The notes under the pieces were generated by a model. That model was not told where the DNA came from and ran no database searches. It saw only the letters and a program-made list of their open reading frames with translations. From contig OU452201.1 in the NCBI GenBank assembly GCA_911728435.2, forward strand, positions 26,288,001-26,352,000: a stretch of 64,000 nt of DNA, written 5' to 3'. Positions within the stretch are counted from its first letter, which is position 1. Every line of letters begins with the position of its first letter. Source of the DNA: Apoderus coryli. Lineage: Eukaryota; Arthropoda; Insecta; Coleoptera; Attelabidae. Made by a program: the position numbers and the translations under genes. Below, in pieces: positions 11,225 through 23,567 of the stretch.

Positions 11225-11390
11225 TTTAGTGGTTGTGTCCACCCCTATCATAGGACTTAAGCGATTTCAACCAAAATCTAATGGCTTCACATACAGACAG
11301 ACATACCTCCATCTGGAAATAGTCTTAATCGTCTCAGGGAACTTTAAAACAATACTTTCCCTGTGCGGGGAAGTAAAAAAAATGGTATGC
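11225..11390 (-). repeat. Dispersed repeat with GTCTGTCTGT core, copy 1
   Basis: Read on the minus strand it contains GGGAAAGTATTGT, CCAGATGGAGG, a CTGTCTGT run and TTTTGGTTGAAATCG. The same order occurs on the plus strand at 36990-37245. Non-coding; class unknown. Confidence 0.5.
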
Positions 11391-11559
11391 CACTAAAATA
11401 TTTCAAAATACAAATTAATTTTGAAATATCGTTCAATTTGTGACAGAAAAGATCTGTTGTCTTTTTTTTTTTTCGTAGGGGTCGTCATTTTTATGCAAAC
11501 AATAAAACATATTACGCGTATTTTTAATTTCTATTAATACATTATCAAGAACTATTTTT

Positions 11560-12057
11560 TTTTTTTGAAAGGGTCCGTACGACTTAAGTCCCCGGTTTCA
11601 CTGCAGCCTCATGGGCTTATTGTGAAAAATCCCCGTATATTATGCCACCCAATCCAGCAGCCCTGTACCCTCCACTAACTTGTGGAGTTCAGTTATGTGT
11701 TGGGTGTCAATATCTGCTGGCGCAATCAGCGAATGCCCAAAGATAGCGTGTCTTCTTCGTTGTAGAACTACACACTCACATATTACATGGTAATCTGTTT
11801 CAACTGCCCCATTACACAATCTGCATTGCAGGTCCCCATTGTACAGCCCCATCTTATTTAGGTGGTCTCTCAGAGCGCAATGCCCAGTAAGGAGTCCCAT
11901 AGTTATTCGCATCTGACTCCTGCTTAATGAGAGCAGTTTTTCAGTGCGTTTTGTTGCGGCACCAGGTATAAACCTCTTCCCATGCTCCTGCTTGGGAATA
12001 TGTTCCCAATATCTCTGGTGCTCGCTTTTGGCCCAGCACTTGAGGATCAAGAACTAT
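11560..12057 (-). pseudogene. C-terminus of an RNase H-type LINE (I/LOA/R1 group)
   Basis: An open minus-strand frame encodes SLSRSQMRITMGLLTGHCAL, then RDHLNKMGLYNGDLQCRLCN and ETDYHVICEC. This is the conserved tail after RNase H in I-, LOA- and R1-like LINEs, with a CCHC zinc finger (C-x2-C, H, C). It stops at 11640-11642; the 3' UTR continues to about 11560. A related 3' UTR occurs at 50225-50345. The reverse transcriptase is absent, so this is a 5'-truncated copy. Confidence 0.75.
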
Positions 12058-12180
12058 AGTATAATATTAAGTGAGAACAATAACAGAAAATAACACTAAT
12101 AAACATATTTGAGTATTTCAAAAATGTCATTGGCGTATCATTTTTTTTATATTGAGATCATTACCCGTATGACGAACATA

Positions 12181-13705
12181 CAATTCGCGAACGATAATTG
12201 ACCGAACGATGCGCAGTGGGATTCGCTCATACGTCCAGTGCGGAAAAGACACTTTCCTGTCTCAGGTACAAATTTTTTCTTACGAGCACTTCAAATTTCG
12301 CAAAACCAAAGAGTACCTACAGACAAAACTGTAGAAATAACTCGCAATAATTTAAAATACGTTATTATTATATTATACTAGAAAAAGAGCCATAAGTTGG
12401 TATAGTTTAATACATTTAAAAAATCGTACAAACAAGTAACTTTTCCAAACTCAGAGCTGTAAAGTTACTTTTTCTACGACTGTCTTTAAATGCCTTTATT
12501 ATATGTTCAATCATGATTTGAAAATGTAGTACATTGTAATGCTGTTTTTGAAAAATCATCATAGGAACGCCGAAAATACAAACACCAAATTGACAGTTTT
12601 GGTATTTATAATTAATAATAATTATAATTAAGTATTTCGCTAATTTCAAAACACATAAACAGTTATAGTGAATATTGTCACAAAAATAAAATAAACTTTT
12701 AACAGTAATGAAAATCAATTTAAAGGAAAAAGAATAAGTATTAAAAACTATTAATAATTATAATAATTAAAAATTAACTCGCTTGGCATGTTGAGCTGCT
12801 CGGGAATCGCCCACTTACATCACGCTCACGAAAAAGGATCTTATTGATTCTCCCTCGTAAACGAGTGACGGTCTGTATTTGAGCGGCGTCTCTCAGTTAA
12901 TAGTTATTTGATTAATTTGAAAGAAACTATATTAAAAATAAAAGGAAAGTCAGATGAATATTTTACTAACTATTATTTATTAAATCAACTATTTAAAATA
13001 TAAGAAAATCAATTTAATGAAAAAGGACAAGTTTCAAAATAAATTCATCAAATATATAAAAATTGGTACTTACATTTCAAACATCATCCTCGACACAGCT
13101 GATCTTTTTTTTTTGTTTAAAAAGAAACGTTCAGAATTTTTAATATTAATACTATATTATAACTTCGCGTTGATAAACCCTAAAACTTTAAGACACTACT
13201 CAAGAACCCCAAAAAAGAGAGTTTTGTCTCCAACCACTCTCTTCAATCTTCACTACACAGAAGTGCAAATGAAAATCCCCTGTAACTTCCTGTTACAATA
13301 ATATTTATGACTTTACTACTTTCCACTCTTACGAATATAGACCAATCAAATTGTCTATTCCTAGCGTAGTACCGCTTATTTGAAAGAATGTCCGTCAGCT
13401 AATTTTGTCTACTAGATACAATACCGATGCTAAAGTCATGACTTGTATAAACTTTGATGAACTTTTATAAATTATTAAATCAGCGTAAAATAGCTAGTTT
13501 GACCGGATGCAATATTTTTATTACAATATACCGGGTGTGACAATATAGTTTAACACCACCTAGTCAATTTAATACTTCTAATTTATCGCATGTAGGCTTA
13601 GGTATACGTTAACGCGGGTAAGTTTCGACAAACAAGTATTTTCCTAAAAATTATGTTAAATTTATTCAAGAGCATTAAAACAGTCGTAGAAAAAGTATAG
13701 TGTGA
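12181..13705. other. Intron sequence, no gene recognised
   Basis: Contains short open frames (12416-12718 minus, 13017-13301 plus) with no domain and A/T-driven composition. A GC-richer patch at 12780-12895 looks like a repeat end but was not identified. Confidence 0.35.
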
Positions 13706-13710
13706 ATCTC

Positions 13711-13809
13711 ACATGAAATGACCATTTCCTACTCGTATGATTTGCAGCACTCGCCTGAGGCTCATGCTGCAAACGATCATACTCGTAGGAAATATATGTC
13801 ATTTCATGT
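13711..13809. repeat. Hairpin repeat
   Basis: ACATGAAATGACC...ACTCGTATGATTTGCAGCA (13711-13749) is matched in inverse orientation by 13765-13809, with a 15-bp loop. Small indels separate the arms. Probably a miniature fold-back element. Confidence 0.75.
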
Positions 13810-14915
13810 TCGTTGCACAATATACTATTTCCGCACTGATCTTAATATTGCTATAACTAATATAAAGCTAGATTTGTTATAAATCATTAATATTAATAAC
13901 TTTTTAGCCACATTAAAATAAGAAGTACTTATTCTGTTTATCCAGGAAACAATTATAAACTGATTTTTTAGTTTTATCCTCAGGATGCAGTTCCCAAGCA
14001 ACTCCTGTTTAGATTTTTTTTGCGACCCCTATAGGCCGAGTACAACTTCCCTGGAGTATTTTTACTATATATATCGAATTATATTATTTATCACTGGAAT
14101 GACCATTCAATGAATTCTAGATTTCCCTATCAGGTCCGAACCACAGATAATGTATATAACCAAACATATAAGCATATGCACCTATTTGCTAAATCAAGGC
14201 GTAACCATTCATATTATGTGGATATGCATTGCTAAACCACCACTATGGGTTACTACAAATTGGTTTATGAGTGTTAAAGGGTGTCTATGTGTATGACTGT
14301 TCCGTGCCTGTTTCCAAACGAATGAGTCGAGGCCTTTATATTATCCTGATGCATGTGAACATGTTCCCATCCAGACATTAATTAAGCCGTTAAACTAAAT
14401 ACAACAGCTGTATATGTGAATGGATTAATAACGTTATATTGTAAGTTGTTCTAATGTTGTGTTATTGTTTAGCTTTTGGCTAATGCCGTAGCCGCATTGT
14501 TAAATTGGAGATTTAGGAATTTCAAATATACCTACATGCTCAATCTTATATTATATGGATATGGTACAGTTGGTTTCACATGACAATTATAATTTTCGTC
14601 ATTTTTTCAAACTGATTAAATGATTTGTGACTGGTATTGTCCTAAATTTTGGTGCTTACGATTAGGCCTGTTTGTGGATGGGAAAAAGGTCAGAAACACT
14701 GTATCCACGATAACTCAAAACTCACTTAACAGATTTTTAACAAATTTGGTACAAAAATACCTCAAGATATTTCTAGGTGCTGCAATGACTAACTTTTGGA
14801 AAACATTAAGTACAGGCAAGTTAGAGGGCGCTCCACACTGCAATTGTGATCCAATAAAATAACCGTAACTTTTTCCTCAGTGTAATTTTTTACTTTTTTT
14901 GTTCACGATATAATC
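13810..14915. other. Intron sequence, no gene recognised
   Basis: Includes an unidentified 80-codon plus-strand frame at 14620-14862, with no known domain. Nothing else stands out. Confidence 0.35.
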
Positions 14916-16640
14916 ACTGTACACTAAAAAAAATTCTAAAAATAAATATAATAAAATAATTATTTGGCTTTTATTTGTTTAACTCAAACAAAATTTATTT
15001 GACTCAAATAAACAGTGTTCGTCAGGAATAAATAGAGTTATTTGATGAAATATTTATTTGGCCTGGGGTGCTTCGGCAGAAATATATATATTTAAATAAC
15101 AGATTTAAGTTAATTCCGGGTTATTTGAAACAAGTCCACCGTTATTTGAATCAAATAAATAATAATAAAATCAGCCAACGCGCATGGCTGTTGGGGATTC
15201 AACTCCATAGCGCACGCGTTTTAGTTTAGTATTAGTCCAATGTAGAGGGTGTTTTTTATTGTGTTAGTTATGACTTATACCTATATATTATATAATAAAT
15301 TAGAAAAAAATGTCCGTTGAATCGTTATTATAGTGGTGTGGAACCTAGGGCACTGACCTATATGACGGCTTTTCGTATGTAAGTGCCTAAATGTTATATG
15401 TTAATTATAATTAAAACGGTGACAAAAAATCTTAAAATGCTTGAGTACTAATGCATGATTGTTTATTTCATATAAGTAAATCTATAGGTACCTAAACCTA
15501 ATATTATAATGAGATACTTTTTTTATATTATCGTAGTGAATTGATAAAATAAGGGTAGTAGATACACGTGGATAATGTGTAAATGATCTTGAAATTGAGG
15601 TATTATTTAACAGTATTTAATACAAAGATGGCGGCTTGTTTATATTTAGGGACCAACAAGAAAGTCATCCAATGAAATATTTATTCAGTTCAAACAAATA
15701 TTTGTTTGAAACGTATTCACGGGCGTTTATGTCAAACGCGAAATCAACTACGCGTATTAGGTATATCTATATAAATAAACATTTGTTTGAAATATATGAT
15801 TTTTTGTTCTATCCAAATAAATAATATGATCCAGCAAAATCTGGTAGTTTGCTTCCAATAAATACTTTGTTTGTTACAAAGAAATATTTATTTCTTCAAA
15901 AATTCTTTTTCTAGATATTAATTTGCAAATATTATTATTAATAAAACCAGAAACTGTTTGGATCAATTGTTCAAAAAACACCTATACACATGTAATATTT
16001 TTGGGGATTGTTGATTTAAGATAGATATATATTATTATTTTTAAAGAGCACATTATTTAGTTGTAGCCAAAATTGTTTGGGTAATAGGTTCGTTCTTTAT
16101 AAAAGTCCATACAAAAATCTGAAATTAGATTTACAGGGTGTTCAAAATGAAACAATCCCCAAATTATTACGTGTGTAGGTGTTTTTTGAACAACTTATTC
16201 AAACCGTTCCTAGTTTTATTAACAAAAATATTTGTAAATTAATTTCTAGAAAAAAACATGTTTGAAGAAATAAATATTTATTTGTAACAAACAAAGTATT
16301 TATTAAAAGCAAACTATCAAATTTTCCGGAACAAATATTTATTTATTCCAAGTAGCAGCACCTTTGAGCCAAGTACATGTAGTCTTTCTTATAAATAACT
16401 CTAGTTAGTTCAAGCAAACAAATATAGCCTTACATTTTCGGGCCTTGTTAACAAGTAAGTATAAGTACTAAGTCAAATAAATATTTATTTAAATTAAACA
16501 TATACCTACTAGTTGGGTATTTCAAATAAACCATATATTTGTCTCAAGTACATGGATTGTTTGTCGTATACCGAAGAAATATTTGTTTGGTTCAACTCCA
16601 TTTTTTTTTACCCCACAAATTTTTTTTTCAGTGTACATTT
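14916..16640. mobile_element. Fold-back (palindromic) element
   Basis: Arms of about 180 bp at 15835-16012 and 16151-16336 are inverted copies about 139 bp apart. The ends also match in inverse: TGTACACTAAAAAAAATT at 14920 and TGTACACTGAAAAAAAAATT read inward from 16637. The whole region is rich in AAATATTTATTTG motifs. No transposase is present. No clean target-site duplication was found. Confidence 0.55.
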
Positions 16641-17259
16641 TCAAGCAATAAAGGTACAAATTGGCTAGTCGATTTCGAAATGTTTCGATTTTTAGTGTCT
16701 GGTGTCGCACTGGAATATTTTAATTATTTTGGACAATAATAATTTGTTATTGCATTAAGGATGAAATATGGACAGTTGCTTCTTATTGTCAAATATTTTT
16801 ATTGTCGTTAAAGTACGGTCTCCTTGGTGCGACTAGTCGCTGGGCGTGTCAAACAGATTTTTTTGTCAAACAGTACAAAAAATTTACATTTTCCATCATG
16901 TTAAAAACATGAAACATATTTCCGAAACATAGCAGAAATATTGACTGGTTATTTATAGCTTTGATAGAATATACTACTACGATATGTAAAATAAAAAATT
17001 GCTTACAAAGGCGTTCGTAAATAGTGGCAAAGGAGAAAAAATAAAAAAAAAATCATCATTTAAATAAAAAATAGCTCATGTCTACAATAAAAACAAAAAA
17101 AACATATTGTAGGAACTATAGCACCAAGAGTCTCACGAAGAAGGTAAATGACAAAAAGGTCACAGAAATATTACTTACTTTACACTTAAATATAGAGAGC
17201 TGCCTCGAGGGCAACAGTTTATTTGTATTTCTGATTATTGGTTCTTAGTCAACTTTAAT
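16641..17259. other. Intron sequence, nothing recognised
   Basis: A-rich non-coding DNA before the THAP fragment. Confidence 0.35.
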
Positions 17260-17261
17260 AT

Positions 17262-17850
17262 GCTTTGAGCGTGCTGTATACCTGGGTGTAAATCCAATTA
17301 TAATGCCGCATTAAAACAAGAGCAAAATGGCAAATTAATAACAGTTTTTCTATTTCCCAAATACCTATGATAATTTAAAACGGAAATGGTTACAGGCTAT
17401 TCCTAGATCTAATTTTAACCCGTCAAAAACCACGGTAGTTTGTTGTATACATTTTCCTGAGAGCCAAATTATACGGGAGAATAATTATCCTCAACCGGAT
17501 GAAATTTTAACAAAAATTCCCTATAAACCTAAATTTAAACCCCTTGCGTGTCCCTCTATTTTTCTGAATTTGCCTAGACATTTGTTAAAAACAGTTCTAA
17601 TCCCTAGAAAATCACCCAAAGAACGGAAATATGGTCAAATCGAACATTCCAAAGAAAAAAAAATAATTATTCACAAAGGGCGATTTAATTGAAAGTTTCG
17701 AAGACGTTCTTCAAAAACTCAGTCGCGTACAGCTTTTTCGCCGCAATCGTCACTGGTGTAAGAACTTTAGAAATAATTTTGTACATGCAAATATGATATT
17801 TATCGATACATTTGCGCGTACTAAATCTCATCGCAATATTTTACCGGGTT
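17262..17850 (+). pseudogene. THAP-domain fragment (P-element-type transposase relic)
   Basis: The plus strand encodes CCIPGCKSNYNAALKQE, the C-x4-C start of a THAP zinc-binding DNA domain, to LFPK. After a frameshift near 17350 it continues as DNLKRKWLQAIPRSN, then TTVVCCIHFPESQII with the C-x2-H pair, and PSIFLNLP, the AVPTAL-box position. A further shift near 17690 leads to ESFEDVLQKLSRVQ-like sequence. THAP domains start P-element transposases and some host regulators; with no intron and two frameshifts, a dead transposon is the likelier source. Confidence 0.7.
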
Positions 17851-17984
17851 CTTGATAAATGTACAATAAACTACTAAATATAAGCATATTATACTGATTA
17901 ATAAAATAATATTAATTTATCAAGTTTTCTTGGGTATTGGGACTAAATGAAACTCAGTAATTCTGAATTTTAAATTCTATTGCA

Positions 17985-18018
17985 ACGTTTCGTGCAATAT
18001 GTGCACATCATCAGGCTA
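17985..18018 (-). ncRNA. Hammerhead-like motif, weak
   Basis: Minus strand: CTGATGA, one extra T, stem II GTGCA/TGCAC around CATAT, then GAAACGTTGC. The core and stem II are good, but stem I is only about two pairs (GC/GC) and stem III has no loop. Probably a decayed or dimer-dependent copy. Confidence 0.35.
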
Positions 18019-18035
18019 AAAAACATAAAACCTCA

Positions 18036-20589
18036 ATAAACTAAAAGTTGTATAAATAAAAATAAACATTCAACAAAAGGACGATGCCCAAACAGACATT
18101 TTCAAAATTAGATTACAGTGACACAGAGTTTAGAAATATTTTTAGGGAATTTGACCAGATTTTCTATGGTAGGTATTAGTACCTGCTGCTACAGCAAAAA
18201 AGTCCAAGAGACACTTTTTAAGCAGAATTAATCTTTTTTTTACAAAACATAAAAGCTCTTCGGCCTAAACGCCACTGCTTTAAGTATTTCAGAGAGCAAT
18301 ATTCTACATGTAAATATAACCTTTGCCCATACAATTGCGTAAACTCCCATCTCAATACATCAACGAGTTCTCGATAAATGTAAAATAATCTAGTAAAGAT
18401 AGAAATGTTTAAACACCCTGTATCACAGAAACGGGTATTTCCGGACACATCTTTATATAGCTAGACGTTTTTTCATATCTTTTGGTATAAAAATCTGTGT
18501 AAAAACATTCTGTAACACCCTGTATAAATATATTCCTGTTAAATGAGCTACACATTATTATTTTGGGTTGGTTTTATTATACCAGATTTGAAGAATTCTC
18601 TCTCATATGCAAAAACTCATTAAAAACTTAGCCTCAGCTGCCTAACGGTAAATTGTTTGGATGCATTTCAGTTTTGTTCTTGTAAATCATTTATTAATTG
18701 CTTAAATACTAGCGCTATGTAATATGTAATGACCCCATATTACGTATATACGGTTAACGCTGACACACTAATTTATTAACCTGTACTCTCTGTAGGAAGT
18801 AAACAGAGAACAGAAAATTGGAGCATATATTTATTGGTGAAAAAGGAAATTCGTAACCAAAAGGGGAATATGTATGGTTATGTGTTGTTTTTATTACTAT
18901 TTTTATATTTTTCGCTATATTCGGCGTACGATGCTACAATTTATTTGTATAAAGCCATGTGTAATATCCTGTCACATGCAATGATATTCGAACAAAATTT
19001 AGTAGTCTAGGTCTGACGATGACAAGCTGGATCAATATCGAAACGCACTGTGATAATTTTGTTCATAAATAAAAAAAAATATGCTGCATTTAACTGAGAG
19101 GTCACAGTAAATCATTTTGCATTTTGGAAAATTAATATAATTACGAATAATTATATTAATTCCTATACTATACTATTGAAACCTGAATATAATTCAATTA
19201 ATAAAATAAACAACTTTAATCTTTATAAAAATTGATTGGAAACAAACAGGCCTTCAATTAAAAGAATTAACAAAGAAGTTACTGAAACTTTAACTTCGAT
19301 TATTATTAAGAAACTTTATACAAATTCACTACTTCAGAATAAAATGAAATGGACTTAGTCTTTATACTGGTATACTTTAAAACAAAACCTAGAAAATAAT
19401 TCTTAACTGTGAAAAATCTATTAAAATATTTAATTTAACTTTATACAATTGTAAATCACTACCAAGGCTAAAACGAATCTAACTTCCAAAATCCGCTTGT
19501 ATTTCCAAAAACGTTTCACAAACATCAGAAGTAGGTACTATCAACTGAAAATAGCCAATAAGAGGAAAAAGCATTTTTACAATATACCCCTATAAAAATA
19601 CAGCTACAGGGTGAGAGCTTCAGAAATAAAATACATTTTTATGTCGACTCTAATAATGATTGTTGATTGCTAAGATGTCTTATGTTGGAGATCTTTCAGA
19701 AGATCAACAAGACACTACTGTTTGTAAAGTCAGGAAAAATACGATTATATAATGACTCCTTAATCTCCAAAAAAGCTAACTGGATGAAAACCCATGTTAA
19801 TGTTTTCTACGCCCTTTATATATTTATTCTTTGATATGGGAAACCTTGTTAACTCCCCATCTACCTATGCATATATAAGAATAGTCTGACATTTAAATTT
19901 ACATTAAGGTAGGTAAGATGTTCAAAAGTGAGACCACTCTGTAACTAAAACATCTGGTTATCTTTTCTAATATATGCATTTTATGTTCTCGACTAACTCA
20001 TAAACAAACATAATAATTTCGACTAGAAAAAGGTCCTTTTCTATCAATTCTTTATCACAGGCACCCAAGATAATATTTATTATTTCCAGATGTTGTATAA
20101 TATTAGACTTCGTTAGGTATAAAACTAAGAGAAAATATCTATAAACCATCCAACTAGTTTCCATGATACCAGTGGCGTGGTGTCTTGTTACACTAGGTCT
20201 GACGATGACAAGCTGGATCAATATCGAAACGCACTGTGATGATTTTGTTCATAAATAAAAATATGCTGCATTTAACTATGAGATCACATAAAATTATTTT
20301 GCTTCAATGATATGTTCATTCTACAATTCTGAGATTTTAACTTGTCCCAGCTCTGTTATGAGAAATTTAACAATGGTAGAAAAATTCTCAAAAGAGGTTC
20401 TTAAATTGGATTAAGTTAGCTTCATTAACCCACATTTGATTTGTGTCCGAATTTGATCTTTATTCGTTAATCTAATATCAAAAATTTGTAACCGTGACAA
20501 CTTTTAAACAAGTAGGAAACAAACTGCAATTATATCTGTCAATAATTAAACTAATGGTTGACAAATAGTTTGATTGTCATTTGATGTGT
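18036..20589. other. Intron sequence with a dispersed repeat
   Basis: Mostly unrecognised AT-rich DNA. A repeat of about 100 bp beginning AGGTCTGACGATGACAAGCT occurs at 19007-19125 and again, same strand, at 20192-20290. Its GAAACGCACTG string recalls the other GAAAC repeats here but has no convincing stem II. Confidence 0.5.
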
Positions 20590-21365
20590 AAAAAAAAAGT
20601 TTACATTTTAATGGTATATGGGGTTTCTCAAAAGAACCCTAGAAGAGCAATTCCGTTATACACCCAAAAATACCTTGAATGGGTTGTTCCCAACTCAACA
20701 ATATTTACAAGATTGGAACGGAAATTTTCCAAAAGGAAGAAAAATTGCAAAAGAGTAAATTCTAAAATATTATTGCCATTATTTTGCAGTATTTTGAAGA
20801 TCATCCACAAAACTCGATTCGTCAAAATTGTCATGAGTTAAATTTAAAATATAGTTATGTACGAAACATTTTGGAAGCAAATAGTTATCACGATTATAAA
20901 CTTCACAACCTAGAACATTTGTCAGACAACATCAACAACGAAGAATTAATTGTTGCCCAAGTGATGATAAACTTGGAGATTAACGACAATCTGTTTTCAG
21001 CATGTCTTGTGGACAGACGAAAGCTGTTTTGTTAGTAACGGTATTGAAAATAAAAAAAATGGACACTATTGGGCTACTGAAAATCCGCAATTTGTCAATC
21101 GGATTGAAAACCAAGAACATTTTGGCATTAACGTTTGGTGTGGTATTACTGACGGGCATCTAATTGGTCCATAATTTTACGAAGGTGTTTGATGCAGTGA
21201 ACAATATTTGGAATTTCTTCAAGAGTAACTTCCTGTGCTTCTCGAAAATTTTCCATTGCAGGTACGAGCAAATATTGTTTTTCCAGGATGACCGAGCGCC
21301 GCCCCATAAAGCAAGAATCGTCTAAGAATTTACAAAAGATATTTTCGGGGAAAATTGGATAGGTA
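20590..21365 (+). pseudogene. Mariner-like transposase (DUF4817 type), part 1, split by insertion
   Basis: It begins MVYGVSQKNPRRAIPLYTQK and TIFTRLERKF, a DUF4817 helix-turn-helix. The DDE region follows in several frames (HYWATENPQFVN, INVWCGITDGHLIGP) up to ENWIG at 21365, where a 2.5-kb element interrupts it. The frame resumes at 23880. Many stops mean an old copy. Confidence 0.7.
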
Positions 21366-22428
21366 GGGTAAACCACCTAGTTATTGGACACTTAAAGAAT
21401 TTTCTACGCAAATATTACTGTCACGGGAGTACGTTAGAGAGTAGGTATGTGATTCTGGTATCAAATGAAACGTATGTTTATATGACATGTATATCAACAT
21501 TTAATTTTCTTGTTATTTTGACGAATTCTCGATAAAACATGAATATATCGTTTTGTTTGGAAAATCTTAGTAATTGGACATTTTTCTTAATTATTGGACA
21601 GCACAAAATTTAATTATTGCACATCAAATAGAAGTGCTGTGAAGAACTAATATTATGAAGATTAGTTAAATATTATTTTATTCTGTCAGTTCAAACAATG
21701 AAGAACCACAGTTTCTTGTAAAATATTTTATTGGGTACTACAAATTTAATATCTAATACCCATATTGAAAAGATTCATTTTTATACATAGCAAAAAGGTC
21801 ATCTCTCTTCAGTAGCAACACTAGTATTTGCGTCAGTTTCGTTATTTTTAAGGTTGCTTTTAATTTATTCTTCTGGTGAATTTTGACGTTATTATTCTTA
21901 CTATTATACACATTATTACTGAAGTATATTTCTTGACTGACAGTTCCTTCACATTCAGATTGACAATCGAACGCAAACTCCACCTCTTCTTTTCACTCTC
22001 CTTCTTGTAACAAATGTGACTCAAAAATAAATCTCCATCAGCCTCATCAGGAATGTGTTTTTTGTTTTTTTGGAGTGCAACGAGGGTGGAAATTGTTGTG
22101 GCATGTAATGCAAGTTAACTGTTTAGTAAGTGCAATCACTGCACTTTGATATATAAAACATGGTATGTTTTCCTTTCTTCGCTTTTCTGCTTTTTTTGTT
22201 TCTATCGCAATCTCTTTTTCTTTTTCCCTCTAGGTTTTTCTGTTCTTCCTCGAATTATAGGGCACATTTTTTTTTTCGGAATGTTCCAGATAATTTTTTG
22301 AAGTTATCAACTATGAGATACATTCTATGTGTCGTTTGTTTTTTTCTCAGGCGTTGGTGGATTTGATAAGTATGCCGAAATATTTTTGACTTCTGTACTA
22401 CCTATACCGCTGCTTTCTAATTACATTT

Positions 22429-22694
22429 TCAATAATGTGCCTGTTTCTTATATCTTGGATATGAGTTCAGTGGATTGATGACTTCCTTTTGGGTAAAATC
22501 AACATTAGTTTGACTCATGTGTTCCAAATGTCTTGGAGGATGTGTCTCTTTTTCATTAGTTGGTTCGTATTCTAAGGAAAAACTATTTTCGCGCTGTACA
22601 ACATGTTTTAGATAATCGCTTGAATGTGTTGATAAATGACCGTCTATTTCTTCGCAAATTTTGGTACGTTTATTCTCTAGAGAATTATTAGGGG
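22429..22694 (-). pseudogene. Probable C-terminal tail of the pogo-like transposase
   Basis: An open minus-strand frame runs from the palindrome at 22694 to a stop at 22429-22431, with SLENKRTKICEEIDGHLSTH and NPLNSYPRYKKQAHY at the end. No known fold; position and strand suggest the hydrophilic tail that follows DDE domains in such proteins. A second, unidentified minus frame lies at 21753-21983. Confidence 0.4.
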
Positions 22695-22733
22695 TATTTC
22701 GCCACTAATTCATATGAATTCGTGGCGAAATAC
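22694..22733. repeat. 40-bp near-perfect palindrome
   Basis: GTATTTCGCCAC, AATTCATATGAATT and GTGGCGAAATAC form a palindrome with one mismatched pair, centred on CATATG. It sits where the pogo-like element's catalytic region is missing. Confidence 0.8.
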
Positions 22734-22781
22734 GCATACAATGAGTTATAATTTTATATCGTTTTTTGTCATAAAACTTAC

Positions 22782-22984
22782 TTCACTAATTCCAGCTCTG
22801 CTAATGCAGTATGCATGGGCGAGGGACCGCAAGTATCCTTATGTCCAGGATTTTTTAATTTGAACTCCAGCGTTGACTTTGGAATGCCATGTTTTTGCCG
22901 CTGGCGCAAATAAAGATTATTGCTCCTTATATCATTGACTTTATCGTCTATATCACTCCTGTCTTTTACGCTTCTTTTAGGCAT
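22782..22984 (-). CDS. Pogo-like transposase, N-terminal helix-turn-helix exon
   Basis: It starts at ATG 22984: MPKRSVKDRSDIDDKVNDIR, then KHGIPKSTLEFKLKNPGHK, the Psq-type helix-turn-helix used by pogo/Tigger transposases to bind their ends. It ends GPSPMHTALAELELV at a GTAAGT donor (22781-22776), so the original gene was probably spliced. This part is intact but the catalytic domain is missing downstream. Confidence 0.7.
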
Positions 22985-23329
22985 GATTTTATTGAAAAGG
23001 TCCTTTCAAAACTAGGACATAAAATGAAATTTAGTTATTGGACACCTTTTGAATTAGTTATTGGACAACTGTCTAATAACTATTATAAGAAAGATAGAAT
23101 AATGGAATTCAGATTCAGAGAAAGAGAGTGGAAATATGCTGCAAATGTGAAAAAAAGAACACAAATATTGTCTAGATTCGTAATTGGACAGATATCCAAT
23201 CACTGATTTTTGGCTTTTTTATTTACCTAGTTATTGGTCACCCCCTAAAAACCCACCCTTAATGATTTATATTTTTAGGCTTCATTATTTATCGCATTAA
23301 GTAACTTGTTAATAATATATATGTCTAGG

Positions 23330-23567
23330 GTATCTGGTCGCGTGGATGGTGGTTGGATGGGTGGACGGCGCTCCCTGTCGAGTCGGTAGACTTGTCAATG
23401 TCATGTACTTATGGACTACATAGTCGTAGGTTCTGGCATCTGGTAGTCGATGGCCGTGGTTCGGATTCCACGCTAAACTGTAGGTCCAAGAATTCTCACA
23501 AATATATATAACTAAAGAAATGGCTAAATTACCTAGTTGTAGAGGCCAATAATATAGAGAGAGAGAG
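23330..23567. mobile_element. SINE-like insertion with 15-bp target duplication
   Basis: A 238-bp GC-richer insert is bounded by exact copies of ATATATATGTCTAGG at 23315-23329 and 23568-23582 and ends in a GA-rich tail (ATAGAGAGAGAGAG). It holds CGTGGTTCGGATTCCACG, like a tRNA T-arm/B box, which suggests a tRNA-derived SINE. I could not match an A box with confidence. Confidence 0.65.

Larger units (their letters stand above)
11109..12175. mobile_element. Element with terminal inverted repeats enclosing a LINE fragment
   Basis: CATACGGGTAATGATCTC with an A-rich run (11119-11152) is repeated in inverse orientation at 12139-12174. Between them are a dispersed repeat (11225-11385) and the tail of an RNase H-type LINE. 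This may be a non-autonomous DNA transposon with insertions, or two inverted copies of one repeat. Confidence 0.5.

Noticed and set aside
12416..12718. 100-codon minus-strand frame
   Set aside because: AT-rich, no domain, no matching splice phases with the host gene.
19007..19060. CTGACGA...CGAAACGC repeat as a hammerhead
   Set aside because: No stem II between the core strings; kept only as a dispersed repeat.
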